The position numbers and the translations under genes are program-made. A DNA stretch of 64,000 nt from Limnothrix sp. FACHB-406 (GTDB taxonomy: Bacteria > Cyanobacteriota > Cyanobacteriia > CACIAM-69d): the NCBI RefSeq assembly GCF_014698235.1, contig NZ_JACJSP010000017.1, positions 1-64,000 of the forward strand, in the 5' to 3' direction. Numbering within the stretch: position 1 is the stretch's first letter; the number at the start of each line of letters is the position of its first letter. Below are positions 42,909-52,095 of the stretch, one piece after another. A model generated the notes under the pieces. It did not search any database, was not told the DNA's origin, and saw only the letters and a program-made list of their open reading frames with translations.

Positions 42909-44522
42909 TTGATTCCTCAAGACTTTTTGAGACAAATTGCGAAGGAGCATAGTGTCTCGAATACCGAGCTGGATGTGCTGGCCGCAGCCATCAATGGTGA
43001 GCCGATGAATGCCATTGCCCAACGCCTAGGAATCCGCCCAGAAGCGGCCCGTAAGCGCTTGGGTGAAGTGTATAAAAAGTTTCATATTGCTGGTGCTGGG
43101 CCAGGAAAATTGGCCAAGCTTCAGCAGATTTTGGTGTCTCAGTATCAAACCCGCCAAACACAAGGGCCGATCGTGGCAATTCCGGTCACCCCCGAAGTGG
43201 AAGTGGGCGAGTTGCCGCCGCAGTATGACTGGGGAGAAGCGCCGGATATTTCGGCTTTCTATGGCCGTGCGCAGGAGCTGACTGCCCTGCAAACCTGGAT
43301 TTCTCAAGATCACTGCCGCGTGGTGGCCTTGCTGGGGATCGCGGGAATTGGCAAGACGGCGTTGGCGGTGCGCTTGGCTCGATCGCTCGAAGAGCAAGAC
43401 GAGTTTGAGTTCATCATTTGGCGATCGCTCCGCCATGGGGTTTCGCCCCGCGAGGTGATTGGTCGGTTGGTGCAAACCTTGTCTCGCAAGCGCCAAACCT
43501 ATTTGCCCGACAGTGCCCACAACCGCATTACGTTGTTGATTGACTATCTGCGTCAACACCGCTGCTTGTTGGTGCTGGATGGGGTGGAGTCGGTACTGCG
43601 CCAAGGGGATATCTCCGGACAATACCGCGACGGGTTTGAGGACTATGGTGAATTGCTGCGCCGGGTGGGCGAAGAGTCGCACCAAAGCTGCTTGCTGCTC
43701 ACCAGTTCCGAAAAGCCCCGTGAGGTGGCTCGCCTAGAGGGCAATACGTTGCCGGTGCGAGTGTCGCAGTTGGGCGCGTTGGGCCCCGATGAAGCGGGTG
43801 AAATTTTCCGCGACAAGGGCTTGCAAGAGGAAAAACTCTGGAAGGAGTTGATTGATTTGTATCGGGGAAACCCGCTCACCTTGAAGATTGCTTCGACCAC
43901 GATTCAAGAACTGTTTGGCGGTCGGGTGTCGGAGTTTTTGAAGCAATCGACCCTGGTGTTTGGGGATATTCGCGATTTGTTGCAACGCCAGTTTGATCGC
44001 CTGTCGGATATTGAACGGGCGATTGTTTATTGGTTGGCGATCGAACAGCAACCTCTGTCTTTGAGCCAACTGCGCGACAAAATTTCGATTCCGTTCTCGC
44101 AACCGGAATTAATCGAAGCGTTGGAATCCCTGGGCCGGCGATCGCTGATTGAGCGTGGCGCGGCCGGTGGGGCCATGTTTGGCTTGCAACCGGTGGTCTT
44201 GGAATATGTGACCCAAGAGTTTACCGATCGGGCTTGCTATGAATTGCAAGACCTGTTGCGGACGCAAAAGATCGATCGCCTGGATCTGTTCCGTACCCAT
44301 GCCCTCGAAGCCTCTGAGGGTAAAGACACGGGGCCGATTCTGCCGGCCGTTAAGGATCGGCTGCGGAAGCTGATTCGCAACGATCGCCAGCTTGAAGGTC
44401 AGCTCGATCGGGTGTTGGCCGTTTTGCAAGCCAAGTTCCCCCTCGAAGTGGGCTATGCCACCAGCAATGTCCAAAGCGTTTTGGATTCGTTGCGGTTGGA
44501 TCTGCCTCCGGTTGAGGCTTAG
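42909..44522 (+). CDS. STAND NTPase (NB-ARC) with N-terminal HTH, no sensor domain
   Basis: The protein is 537 residues from TTG 42909; the frame is closed by a stop just upstream, and MIPQDFLRQIAKEHSVSNTE fits the family start. Residues 15-75 form a LuxR-like helix-turn-helix (TELDVLAAAINGEPMNAIAQ, RPEAARKRLGEVYKKF). An NB-ARC ATPase follows with Walker A GIAGIGKT (143-150), Walker B LVLDGV (221-226), LLLTSSEKPREVA, and GNPLTLKIASTTI (GxP motif), then a winged-helix part. Cyanobacterial relatives usually continue into WD40 repeats; here the frame ends cleanly. It may be a shortened regulator or a separately acting switch. Ligand unknown. Confidence 0.85.
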   Translation: MIPQDFLRQIAKEHSVSNTELDVLAAAINGEPMNAIAQRLGIRPEAARKRLGEVYKKFHIAGAGPGKLAKLQQILVSQYQTRQTQGPIVAIPVTPEVEVGELPPQYDWGEAPDISAFYGRAQELTALQTWISQDHCRVVALLGIAGIGKTALAVRLARSLEEQDEFEFIIWRSLRHGVSPREVIGRLVQTLSRKRQTYLPDSAHNRITLLIDYLRQHRCLLVLDGVESVLRQGDISGQYRDGFEDYGELLRRVGEESHQSCLLLTSSEKPREVARLEGNTLPVRVSQLGALGPDEAGEIFRDKGLQEEKLWKELIDLYRGNPLTLKIASTTIQELFGGRVSEFLKQSTLVFGDIRDLLQRQFDRLSDIERAIVYWLAIEQQPLSLSQLRDKISIPFSQPELIEALESLGRRSLIERGAAGGAMFGLQPVVLEYVTQEFTDRACYELQDLLRTQKIDRLDLFRTHALEASEGKDTGPILPAVKDRLRKLIRNDRQLEGQLDRVLAVLQAKFPLEVGYATSNVQSVLDSLRLDLPPVEA

Positions 44523-44708
44523 GGGTCGTCGTCATCGGCTGGCGCGAGGCTGAAGCGACTGAGTTTTGGTGCGCCAGTCGCTGTAATTAAGGACTTGAAG
44601 TCCCTTCAGACCGTTGATTAACCTTCACCTCCCTTCTCCTCCGTTTGCTTGGAGAGTTGGGGGGTGAATTTTTTGATCGTGATTTGGAATGGGCCCTTTG
44701 ACCAACGC

Positions 44709-45110
44709 TCAGGAGGCGGCCTCGGTTTGACCGTAGCCCGCTTGGCCGTAATAGGTGCTGTAATCCATATGTAAGCGAGGATTCAGCAAATCTGAGACCG
44801 GGTGATTTTGCCGCAGATGTTCCTCCACAATCCTGGACACATCCGCTGGCTCGACCCGGGCATACCAAGTTTCATCGGGCACAATTCGCACACTGGGGCC
44901 CAAGTGGCACTGGCCATGGCAATCGCTGGCGGTGACAGTGACCCCCGCTGGCAAGGCGGCGCTCTGGAAAGCGGCCAGCACGGCTCCCGATCGATTGCGG
45001 TAGCAGTGAACGTTCTGGCAAATCAGGATCGATCGCCCATTTTCCCCTGTACCCAACTCGGCCGCAGGCTGGTTTTGGGACTGGAGTTCAGAATCAGCGG
45101 CGTTGTTCAT
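44709..45110 (-). CDS. Thioredoxin-like (2Fe-2S) ferredoxin domain protein
   Basis: From ATG 45110 the protein is 133 residues; a GTG at 45182 would add a Thr/Pro/Asn-rich tail encoded by short repeats. The core has ILICQNVHCYRNRSGAVLAAF (first Cys pair) and ASDCHGQCHLGPSVRIVPDETWYARV (second Cys pair), the four-cysteine layout of thioredoxin-fold 2Fe-2S proteins, as in NuoE-type domains. It may transfer electrons or sense redox state in the cytoplasm. It is convergent with the STAND gene, and an independent unit. Confidence 0.82.
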   Translation of the reverse strand: MNNAADSELQSQNQPAAELGTGENGRSILICQNVHCYRNRSGAVLAAFQSAALPAGVTVTASDCHGQCHLGPSVRIVPDETWYARVEPADVSRIVEEHLRQNHPVSDLLNPRLHMDYSTYYGQAGYGQTEAAS

Positions 45111-45296
45111 AGCGGTAGCCGGGGTGTGCTTGGGCGTGTTTGGTGTGGAGTTGGGTGTGGATTGGGGCACAGAGTGTGTCACGAGCGGCTTTCGAGGGTG
45201 TGGAATGAATGGGGCCAGGAGTCTGGCCAGGAGCCGAGACCGCCATTTCTCTGATTATGATGGTTCAGAGGCGAGTCGGAGGCGAAGGCAACCCCC

Positions 45297-46232
45297 ATGG
45301 GCGATCGGACGGCCATCCCTTGGCTGTATCTGTGGCAAGAAACCCGGCAAGGCCTGCGACGGGGCGGCTGGATGAACTGGGCCGCCGTGGGTACGGTGGC
45401 GGTGTCCTTGTTTTTGTTTGGCATTAGCTTGCAGGGCACTTGGTATCTCGATCGGGCCCTGGCCAAACTGGGGAGCCAGCTCGAAATTTGCGTGTATTTG
45501 CAACCCGGGGCCCAAACCGCCGCCGTTGCCCGATCGATCGCCCAGCTCGAAGGCGTGGTGGCCGTGCAAGTGATTCCGAAAGATCAGGCCTGGCAAGACC
45601 TGGTTCGGGATTTGGGCATTTCGGATATTGCCCGCGCCACCCAACAGTTGGAAGGCAACCCCCTCACCGACGAGCTAAAAGCCCAAGCAGCCCAGGCCGA
45701 GCTGACTCCCCAACTGGCGGCCACCATTGCCCAATTGCCCGGCGTAGATGCGGCCCGGTATGCGGCGGAAGTGGTGGTGCGGCTGCGGGAACTGGATTGG
45801 GGGCTGAAGGTGGTGGCCACGGGTACGATCGTCCTGTTGGTTTCCGCTGCGATCGCCACGATCATCACCGCCATTCGGTTGGTGGTGGCCGCCCGTCGTC
45901 AGGAAATTGAAATTGCTCAACTGGTGGGGGCAACCCCTGTGTGGATCTATCTGCCCTTTATTCTCCAAGGGGCCGTTTTTGGATTCCAGGGAGCCTCGAT
46001 CGCCAGTTTGGCCGTCATGGCCTTGCAACAGGCCCTCGGTTCCTTGCTGAACAGCCGCTTGGGATTGGTGCAACTGCTGGCCCGAGACTTGCCCCTCACG
46101 GGTTCTGACTTGCTATTGTTGCTTTCGATTTTGGTAGGGTTTGGCTGTTCCGTGGGCCTCTTGGGCAGCTACGTGGCCGTGCGTCGCACCACCAGCGACT
46201 TGGCCATCAGGGGCGCGGAGTTTGAGGTTTAG
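45297..46232 (+). CDS. ftsX: FtsX-like permease (cell division)
   Basis: The protein is 311 residues with four helices: one near residues 25-50 (NWAAVGTVAVSLFLFGISLQG), an extracytoplasmic domain, then three C-terminal helices (VVATGTIVLLVSAAIATIIT, WIYLPFILQGAVFGFQGASI, LLLLLSILVGFGCSVGLLGS). RLVVAARRQEIEIAQLVGATPVWI is the FtsX coupling segment. FtsX normally works with the ATPase FtsE to control peptidoglycan hydrolases at division; ftsE is not adjacent. An ATG at 45372 could be an internal start, but the longer protein fits. Confidence 0.88.
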   Translation: MGDRTAIPWLYLWQETRQGLRRGGWMNWAAVGTVAVSLFLFGISLQGTWYLDRALAKLGSQLEICVYLQPGAQTAAVARSIAQLEGVVAVQVIPKDQAWQDLVRDLGISDIARATQQLEGNPLTDELKAQAAQAELTPQLAATIAQLPGVDAARYAAEVVVRLRELDWGLKVVATGTIVLLVSAAIATIITAIRLVVAARRQEIEIAQLVGATPVWIYLPFILQGAVFGFQGASIASLAVMALQQALGSLLNSRLGLVQLLARDLPLTGSDLLLLLSILVGFGCSVGLLGSYVAVRRTTSDLAIRGAEFEV

Positions 46233-46313
46233 TCCAAAACTGCGATCGGCCCCAAGCATCAAAACTGTTGATTAACCCCAATCCCGAAACTCAGGTCTAA
46301 GGAGGCTTGTTTG

Positions 46314-46916
46314 ATGTTGCTTTCACACCGTTTGCCCCCCTTGGGGTTTTTGGCTTGGGTGCGCCAATGGCTCGATCGCGCGTTGGTGGGTTGTTTGGCT
46401 GGGGCGATCGCCCTGGCGCTGTGGTTTGTTGGCCCCAATGCCGCCTGGGCCTTGGGTGGCCCTCAGCCGGCCTTGAATGCCCCGGCTCCCGATTTCACCC
46501 TGCCCAGCAACAGCGGCGATGGCATGATTTCGCTGCAAGATTACCGAGGCCAGTGGGTGGTGTTGTATTTCTACCCCAAGGATTTCACCTCTGGCTGCAC
46601 GATCGAGGCCCAGCGGTTCCAGCGCGACTTGCCCCAATATCAAGCCCGTAACACCCAAATTTTGGGAGTCAGCGCCGATGATGTGGACAGCCACGCGGAA
46701 TTCTGTGATGCGGAGGGGTTGCGTTTTCCCCTGTTGGCAGACACCGACGGGGCCGTCAGCCGGGCCTATGGTTCCTGGATGAATCCCATGTCCATGCGCC
46801 ATACCTATCTGATCGACCCGGAAGGGATGCTGCGCGATCGATTCTTGAAGGTGCGGCCGGTGGTTCACAGTGCGGAAGTGCTGGAACGGCTGGATCAGTT
46901 GCAGAAAGTCGGCTGA
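46314..46916 (+). CDS. Exported peroxiredoxin of the BCP/PrxQ group
   Basis: The start ATG 46314 follows GGAGG by eight bases. The 200-residue protein has an export signal (ALVGCLAGAIALALWFVGPNAAWA) so it likely acts in the thylakoid lumen or periplasm. The AhpC/TSA fold shows APDFTLPSNSGDG, VVLYFYPKDFTSGCTIEA (peroxidatic Cys), VSADDVDSHAEFC and HTYLIDPEG. The resolving Cys normally five residues after the peroxidatic Cys in PrxQ is missing (CTIEAQ), so it is either 1-Cys type or uses the distant Cys in AEFC. It is cotranscribed with nothing obvious. Confidence 0.9.
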   Translation: MLLSHRLPPLGFLAWVRQWLDRALVGCLAGAIALALWFVGPNAAWALGGPQPALNAPAPDFTLPSNSGDGMISLQDYRGQWVVLYFYPKDFTSGCTIEAQRFQRDLPQYQARNTQILGVSADDVDSHAEFCDAEGLRFPLLADTDGAVSRAYGSWMNPMSMRHTYLIDPEGMLRDRFLKVRPVVHSAEVLERLDQLQKVG

Positions 46917-47016
46917 TTGACGGCCGGGGCGATCGAAGTAGGGTGGAATTGGCCGAATTCATAGATTGAATTCATCAATTGAATTCATAACCTTGAGCTG
47001 AGGAGTTGCGATCGCG

Positions 47017-47967
47017 GTGGCTGTTCCCTCTTGTTCCCTGTCGATCATGGTGGCGCGTACGGATTTGCCATTCATGATGCACACCATTCCGCACCTGGTT
47101 CGGAGTTGCAACTTTCCCTTTGTGGAGCGGGTGCTATTTGTGGATACGGCTCCCCTGTCTGGCGATAAGGTGCAGCGGCCGGGCCTGGGGACGATCGAGC
47201 AATTGCGGGCCGCCTGCCAAGAACTGCTCGATCGCGGCATTGTCGATCGGCTCGCAGACATGGACTATGGCCAACGGCCCCAGGTTTACCGCAAGCACTT
47301 CGGTTGGCCCCTGCCCCACACCCACAACTGGAAGGGCTACCCCATTTTTGGCAGCCTCTACGCCCTCGAAGCGATCGCGGGTGACTACCTGCTGCACTTC
47401 GACAGCGACATGATGCTTTATCAAAAGCCCGGCCATGATTGGATTTCCGAAGGGGTGGAACTGCTCAAGGCTCGGCCCGATGTGATGTCTGTGCGGCCAC
47501 TGACGGGGCCGCCGGCCGATGCCATGCATCAGGTCAAACCCTTCACCCAAGACCCCGATGGGTTTTATCGCTTCAAATTCTTCAGCAGCCGCGCCTTTTT
47601 GATCGATCGCCGCCGGTTTGACCAACTCTTGCCCTGGCCCATTTTGTGGCATCGATCGCCCCGGCCCTGGTTCGATCAGCTCCCCACCGCCCTGCGCACC
47701 GCCTTGTATGGAACCACCGGGCGCGGTCGCCTGGATTCCTGGGAATTAATGGTTTCCAAACGGCTGGAACTGGGCCCCTGGTGGCGGGCGGTGCTGCCGT
47801 CCACCGATGCTTGGACGGTGCATCCCAACCTCCGATCGCCCGAATTTTTAGCCGCCCTGCCGCAAATTCTGGCCAAAATCGAACAGGGTTGGTATCCCCC
47901 CGAACAGGCAGGCCAATATGACTTGCAGATTCAGCCCTGGTTGGCGGCCTTGGCTGCCGAGAATTAG
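47017..47967 (+). CDS. Glycosyltransferase-like (GT-A fold) hypothetical protein
   Basis: The protein is 316 residues from GTG 47017 (ATG 47047 is an alternative); AGGAG lies 11 bases upstream. The start SLSIMVARTDLPFMMHTIPH and FVERVLFVDTAP, plus a DxD-like HFDSDMMLY in the middle, suggest a nucleotide-sugar-dependent GT-A fold, but no family is certain. YRFKFFSSRAFLIDRRRF and a Trp/Pro-rich C-terminus follow. It lies 123 bases before a lipid-linked sugar transferase and gmd on the same strand, consistent with surface polysaccharide synthesis. Confidence 0.55.
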   Translation: MAVPSCSLSIMVARTDLPFMMHTIPHLVRSCNFPFVERVLFVDTAPLSGDKVQRPGLGTIEQLRAACQELLDRGIVDRLADMDYGQRPQVYRKHFGWPLPHTHNWKGYPIFGSLYALEAIAGDYLLHFDSDMMLYQKPGHDWISEGVELLKARPDVMSVRPLTGPPADAMHQVKPFTQDPDGFYRFKFFSSRAFLIDRRRFDQLLPWPILWHRSPRPWFDQLPTALRTALYGTTGRGRLDSWELMVSKRLELGPWWRAVLPSTDAWTVHPNLRSPEFLAALPQILAKIEQGWYPPEQAGQYDLQIQPWLAALAAEN

Positions 47968-48090
47968 CCGCCGGAATTGGCTCGATCGCCCCGGTAGTCA
48001 GTTCTTGAAGCGTATTGTCCGGGCCGGACTTTCGGAACCAAGCCTTATCATTAGGCTCAGGTGTGGTGTGAACAAACTTGAAGGAGTGTC

Positions 48091-48795
48091 ATGCTGGCTA
48101 AGAGTCCTTCCGTTGCCAGCCGGGCCGGGCGATCGACCTCCCGTCGAAGCCTCGGGCCTGCCGTTATCAGCAACCTGAATGCGGACTTTGTTAAACGACT
48201 GTTTGACATCGTTTTTTCCCTGTTTGTACTGACTGTTTTTTCGCCGCTGTATCTGCTGCTGATTGCCCTTGTGGCCTTCAGTTCGCCCGGCCCCGTTTTT
48301 TATACCCAAAGTCGCGTCGGCAAAAACTTTCGCCGTTTTCGGTGCATCAAATTTCGCACCATGGTGGTGAACGCCGATGAAATGCTAGCCGCCATGATTG
48401 CCAAAGATCCCGCCCTGCAGGCCGAATATGCCGCCACCTGCAAGCTCAAGCGCGACCCCCGCATCACCTGGATTGGTCGCTTTTTGCGGGTGACCAGCTT
48501 GGACGAATTCCCCCAGTTTTTAAATGTATTGCTGGGGGATATGAGTGTGGTGGGGCCGCGGCCGTTGGTTCCCGAAGAATTGCCCATGTATGGTCGTCAC
48601 ATCCATAAGGTGCTGACCGTGAAGCCGGGAATTACTGGACTATGGCAAGTGTCGGGACGCAACGATATTCCCTACGATCGCCGCATTTCGATCGATGTGT
48701 ACTATGCCAGCGCTCGGAACCTTTGGCTTGATATTTGGATCGTGTTAAAGACCCTCTGGGTGGTGGTGGCCACCAAGGAGAACGGCGCTTACTAG
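48091..48795 (+). CDS. Undecaprenyl-phosphate sugar phosphotransferase (WbaP/ExoY-type)
   Basis: The protein is 234 residues; AAGGAG is well placed before ATG 48091. One N-terminal membrane hairpin (LFDIVFSLFVLTVFSPLYLLLIALV) follows a Ser/Arg-rich head. Family motifs are SPGPVFYTQSRVGKNFRRF, KFRTMVVNADEM, ITWIGRFLRVTSLDEFPQ, GDMSVVGPRPLVPEE and KPGITGLWQVSGRND. It transfers a sugar-1-phosphate from a nucleotide sugar to the lipid carrier on the inner face of the plasma membrane, the first step of exopolysaccharide or O-antigen repeat assembly. It is followed by gmd 200 bases on. Confidence 0.94.
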   Translation: MLAKSPSVASRAGRSTSRRSLGPAVISNLNADFVKRLFDIVFSLFVLTVFSPLYLLLIALVAFSSPGPVFYTQSRVGKNFRRFRCIKFRTMVVNADEMLAAMIAKDPALQAEYAATCKLKRDPRITWIGRFLRVTSLDEFPQFLNVLLGDMSVVGPRPLVPEELPMYGRHIHKVLTVKPGITGLWQVSGRNDIPYDRRISIDVYYASARNLWLDIWIVLKTLWVVVATKENGAY

Positions 48796-48997
48796 GCCCT
48801 AGTGTCCTCGATCCATCAGCAATGACCCGCAACGATCGCCCGCAACGATGCCCTGCGGTTGGTGGCGGCCTTGCTCGATCGTCATGGATAATGGCGACGG
48901 TTCGATCGCGCTTGGGTTGCGGTGCTGTTCTCCCTTCAGGTTCGATCGCCCAGCCCAGACGATCCCAACCTCCCTTCAGTCGTAAACCCTGTCCCTA

Positions 48998-50086
48998 ATG
49001 ACGCAACCCAAGCGCGCCCTAATCACCGGCATTACCGGCCAAGACGGCTCCTATCTGTCGGAACTGCTGCTCCAAAAGGGCTATGAAGTTCACGGCATCA
49101 TCCGCCGCACCTCCACCTTCAACACCGATCGGATCGATCACCTCTACGAAGATCCCCACAACGAAGGTGTGCGGCTGTTTCTGCACTACGGCGATCTGTG
49201 CGATGGCTCCACCCTCCGCCGGATCCTCGACAAAATTCAGCCCCACGAAGTCTATAACCTGGGGGCCCAGTCCCATGTGCGGGTGAGCTTTGACGAGCCG
49301 GAATATACCGTGGATGCCGTAGGGCTGGGAACCTTGCGGATTTTGGAGGCCTTGCGCGAAACCCAACAACGCACCGGCCAAGAAATTCGCTATTACCAAG
49401 CTGGCTCTTCCGAAATGTTCGGCAAGGTGCTGGAGGTTCCCCAAAAGGAAACAACCCCGTTTTATCCCCGCAGTCCCTACGCCTGCGCCAAGGTCTATGC
49501 CCATTGGCAAACGGTGAATTACCGCGAGTCCTACGGGCTATTTGCCTGCAATGGCATTTTGTTTAACCACGAGTCGCCTCGTCGGGGTGAAACCTTCGTG
49601 ACCCGCAAGATTACGCGGGCCCTGTCGCGAATTTTGGCCGGAACCCAAAAGAAAATCTTTATGGGTAATCTCGATTCCAAGCGCGATTGGGGCTATGCCA
49701 AGGACTACGTGCGGGCCATGTGGCTGATGTTGCAGCAGGAACAACCCGATGACTATGTGGTGGCCACCAATGAAACCCACTCGATCCGGGAGTTTTTGGA
49801 TGTGGCCTTTGGCTATGTGAATTTGGACTGGCAGCAGTTTGTGGAGTTTGACCCGCGCTACTTGCGGCCGGCTGAAGTGGATCTGTTGATTGGGGATGCG
49901 GGCCGGGCGAAGGAAAAGCTGGGCTGGGAACCGTCGGTGACCTTTGAGGAATTGGTCAAGATCATGGTGGATGCGGATCTGCGGGCGATCGGGCTGGAGC
50001 CGCCCGGAGAAGGGGAGGCCCTGATGCATCGAGAAGCGGCCACCGTGCGCCAGGATTCACCGATTACGGTGGACTTGGGTGGCTGA
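48998..50086 (+). CDS. gmd: GDP-mannose 4,6-dehydratase
   Basis: The protein is 362 residues. The NAD(P) motif [17 protein letters not shown] (9-25), [35 protein letters not shown] (catalytic Thr/Ser and Glu region) and the YxxxK pair in [13 protein letters not shown] are all typical. [20 protein letters not shown] is diagnostic for Gmd. It makes GDP-4-keto-6-deoxymannose for GDP-fucose or GDP-rhamnose in surface polysaccharide. No fcl/wcaG gene follows, so the next enzyme is elsewhere. Confidence 0.96.
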   Translation: MTQPKRALITGITGQDGSYLSELLLQKGYEVHGIIRRTSTFNTDRIDHLYEDPHNEGVRLFLHYGDLCDGSTLRRILDKIQPHEVYNLGAQSHVRVSFDEPEYTVDAVGLGTLRILEALRETQQRTGQEIRYYQAGSSEMFGKVLEVPQKETTPFYPRSPYACAKVYAHWQTVNYRESYGLFACNGILFNHESPRRGETFVTRKITRALSRILAGTQKKIFMGNLDSKRDWGYAKDYVRAMWLMLQQEQPDDYVVATNETHSIREFLDVAFGYVNLDWQQFVEFDPRYLRPAEVDLLIGDAGRAKEKLGWEPSVTFEELVKIMVDADLRAIGLEPPGEGEALMHREAATVRQDSPITVDLGG

Positions 50087-50120
50087 TGCGTGAAAACCAG
50101 GGGGCTTTGGCTCAAGCACC

Positions 50121-50144
50121 CCAATCATCAGTCCAATCATCAGT
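50121..50144. repeat. 12-bp tandem duplication
   Basis: CCAATCATCAGT is repeated twice without mismatch just after gmd. Confidence 0.9.
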
Positions 50145-50152
50145 CGTGGGGG

Positions 50153-50172
50153 CAAGGGGCTTTAGCTCCTTG
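50153..50172. terminator. Hairpin between convergent gmd and binding-protein genes
   Basis: CAAGGGGC (50153-50160) pairs with GCTCCTTG (50165-50172) with one G-T pair and a 4-base loop. It lies between two convergent genes and may end both transcripts; there is no T-run. Confidence 0.4.
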
Positions 50173-50229
50173 TCTGCGTTGATCGCTGGGGCACACAGGG
50201 TGGCTAGTTTCGGCTGCTCAGAGACCCGC

Positions 50230-52011
50230 TCAAGCTTCCCGATCGAGCCGCAACTCGTGAATATTCCAAAATGCGCCGCCGAGGGCATTCACCTTTAGCC
50301 CTTGGAGCGTGTTTCGCACGGCCACCAGAGAATAGGGCGTGATCAGGTGGATGAAGGGAAGATATTGCTGGGTTAACTGCTGGGTGCGGGCGTAAAGGGC
50401 GCGGCGCTTGGTTTCATCTAGCTCCTGGGAGGCTTGGGCATAGAGGCGATCGATCTCCAATTCCCAGGGGGCAAATTCCTGGCCCACCAGTTGCTTGCCG
50501 GGATCCGGCGTTTGGTTAAAGGCATGGAGTCGGCCCGTGACCCGCCACACATTGGAACCGCCGTGGGGTTCAACACCGCCGGTAAATCCCAGCAAATGGC
50601 ATTCCCAATCCAAACTATCGGAGAGTTTGGAAACCAAGCTGCCAAAGGCGATCGGCTGAAGATCAACCTTCATTCCCAGTTTGGCCAGGTCTTGGGCGAT
50701 TTGTGCGCCCATGGCTTCGCGAATTTTGTTGCCCGCGTTGGTGATCAGGGTGAAGCGCACTCGGTTGCCGGCCGCGTCGAATAATTCACCGTTGCGATTT
50801 TGGAAGCCGGCCTCGGTCAGCAGTTGGCGCGATCGCTCCGGGTTGAAACCATAGGTCAGCAGCCCCTGTTCCGGCGAGAGGTAATAGGGGCTTTGGCTGG
50901 CGATCGGGGAATGTTGCAGTTGCCCCAGCCCCCGAAAGATGCTGTCAATCATGGTTTGGCGATCGATCCCGTGGGCCACCGCCTGCCGAAATTGCAAATC
51001 ATTAAACCAAGCAGACTTGACCGGATCAACGAGAGGTTTGCCGTCCCGTTGGCCTTTGTTCAAGTTGAAGCAGATAAACGAAGTGGTTAAGGTGGGGCCA
51101 GCGTTGTAAATCGTGAAGTTGCCGCGTTTTTCCTCCCGCTTCAGCAGGGAAAAATAGTCGGCGGTGACGCTGATCGAGTCCAAACCGCCCGATCGAAACT
51201 GCAAGAGGGAGGTGTCTTGGGATTCCACAATTTGCCAAACCCACTCTTCGATGTAGGGCTGGGGCGCATTGTTTGGCCCCTTGCGCCAATAGTGGGGATT
51301 GCGCTCAAACACCAGCCGTTGACTGGTGACATATTCCTTGAGCCGGTAGGGGCCATTGCCAACAATTTGGCTGGGCGGAGTGTCCACGCCCCAAGTGGTC
51401 AAAAATTGCGGCCGGCCGTCGGTTCCCTTGGTTTTGAGGGTGGGGCGCAGGCGATGGGCGGGCAAAATGCCCACGCCCAAACTTCGCAAAAAGGGAGCAA
51501 AGGGTTCCGGAACGCTGAATTCCACCTGGAGCGGGCCCAGCATTTTCACTTGGGGTAGCGCGTTGCTTTGGCCCACCCGCAACACGTCTCGAATACCCGT
51601 GGGAATTGCTTCATTGAAGAAGACTTCATTGAAGGTGAAGGACACATCATCGGCCGTGAGGGGCGCACCGTCCGACCAACGCAACCCCGATCGCAGGGTG
51701 ACAACGATCCGCTGACCGTTGTTGCTCATTTCCCAGCCTGCGGCCAGGGCCGGTTCCACCTTGCCGGTTTCTGGATCTTCTTCCACCAGGCCTTCGTAGG
51801 TGATGCCGAAGATGTTGGGCGATTCTTCGTTAATGGCGTAGTTGAAGGTTTTGGGTTCGCTGAGGATGCTGGTGACCAGTTGCGATCGCCCGCCACCGCC
51901 CGTGCTGCCCGATCGCCCACAACCCCCGATCGCCGCGATCGACAGTCCCCCCAAGGCCCACAGCAACCGCCGCCGAGTTAGCCCCACCGTCCAATCCGTT
52001 AACGTTGCCAT
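50230..52011 (-). CDS. Family-5 ABC solute-binding lipoprotein (peptide/nickel type)
   Basis: The protein is 593 residues. The N-terminus TRRRLLWALGGLSIAAIGGC is a lipoprotein signal with twin-arginine character, Cys near residue 30. The SBP family 5 core shows VTSILSEPKTFNYAINEES, GLVEEDPETGKVEPALAAGW, TLRSGLRWSDGAPLTADDVSFT, FRQAVAHGIDRQTMIDS and PYYLSPEQGLLTYGFNPERS. It would bind oligopeptides or related solutes in the periplasm and feed a DppBCDF-like permease encoded elsewhere. No permease or ATPase gene is adjacent. Confidence 0.9.
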   Translation of the reverse strand: MATLTDWTVGLTRRRLLWALGGLSIAAIGGCGRSGSTGGGGRSQLVTSILSEPKTFNYAINEESPNIFGITYEGLVEEDPETGKVEPALAAGWEMSNNGQRIVVTLRSGLRWSDGAPLTADDVSFTFNEVFFNEAIPTGIRDVLRVGQSNALPQVKMLGPLQVEFSVPEPFAPFLRSLGVGILPAHRLRPTLKTKGTDGRPQFLTTWGVDTPPSQIVGNGPYRLKEYVTSQRLVFERNPHYWRKGPNNAPQPYIEEWVWQIVESQDTSLLQFRSGGLDSISVTADYFSLLKREEKRGNFTIYNAGPTLTTSFICFNLNKGQRDGKPLVDPVKSAWFNDLQFRQAVAHGIDRQTMIDSIFRGLGQLQHSPIASQSPYYLSPEQGLLTYGFNPERSRQLLTEAGFQNRNGELFDAAGNRVRFTLITNAGNKIREAMGAQIAQDLAKLGMKVDLQPIAFGSLVSKLSDSLDWECHLLGFTGGVEPHGGSNVWRVTGRLHAFNQTPDPGKQLVGQEFAPWELEIDRLYAQASQELDETKRRALYARTQQLTQQYLPFIHLITPYSLVAVRNTLQGLKVNALGGAFWNIHELRLDREA

Positions 52012-52055
52012 GTTCCTTGTTGCTTTGTTCTGGATCCGAACCGCTGCCTAACCTT

Positions 52056-52095
52056 GATGCAATGGCCTAGATGCAATGGTCTATGAAATGGCCTA
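52056..52095. repeat. 14/12-bp degenerate tandem repeats at the end of the PIN gene
   Basis: GATGCAATGGCCTA, GATGCAATGGTCTA and TGAAATGGCCTA follow each other. The third unit covers the stop codon of the PIN-TRAM gene (52093-52095), so the repeat meets the gene end. Confidence 0.8.

Noticed and set aside
50230-52011. Nickel-specific binding protein (NikA) or peptide-specific (DppA) name
   Set aside because: Family 5 membership is clear, but no sequence feature separates the ligands.
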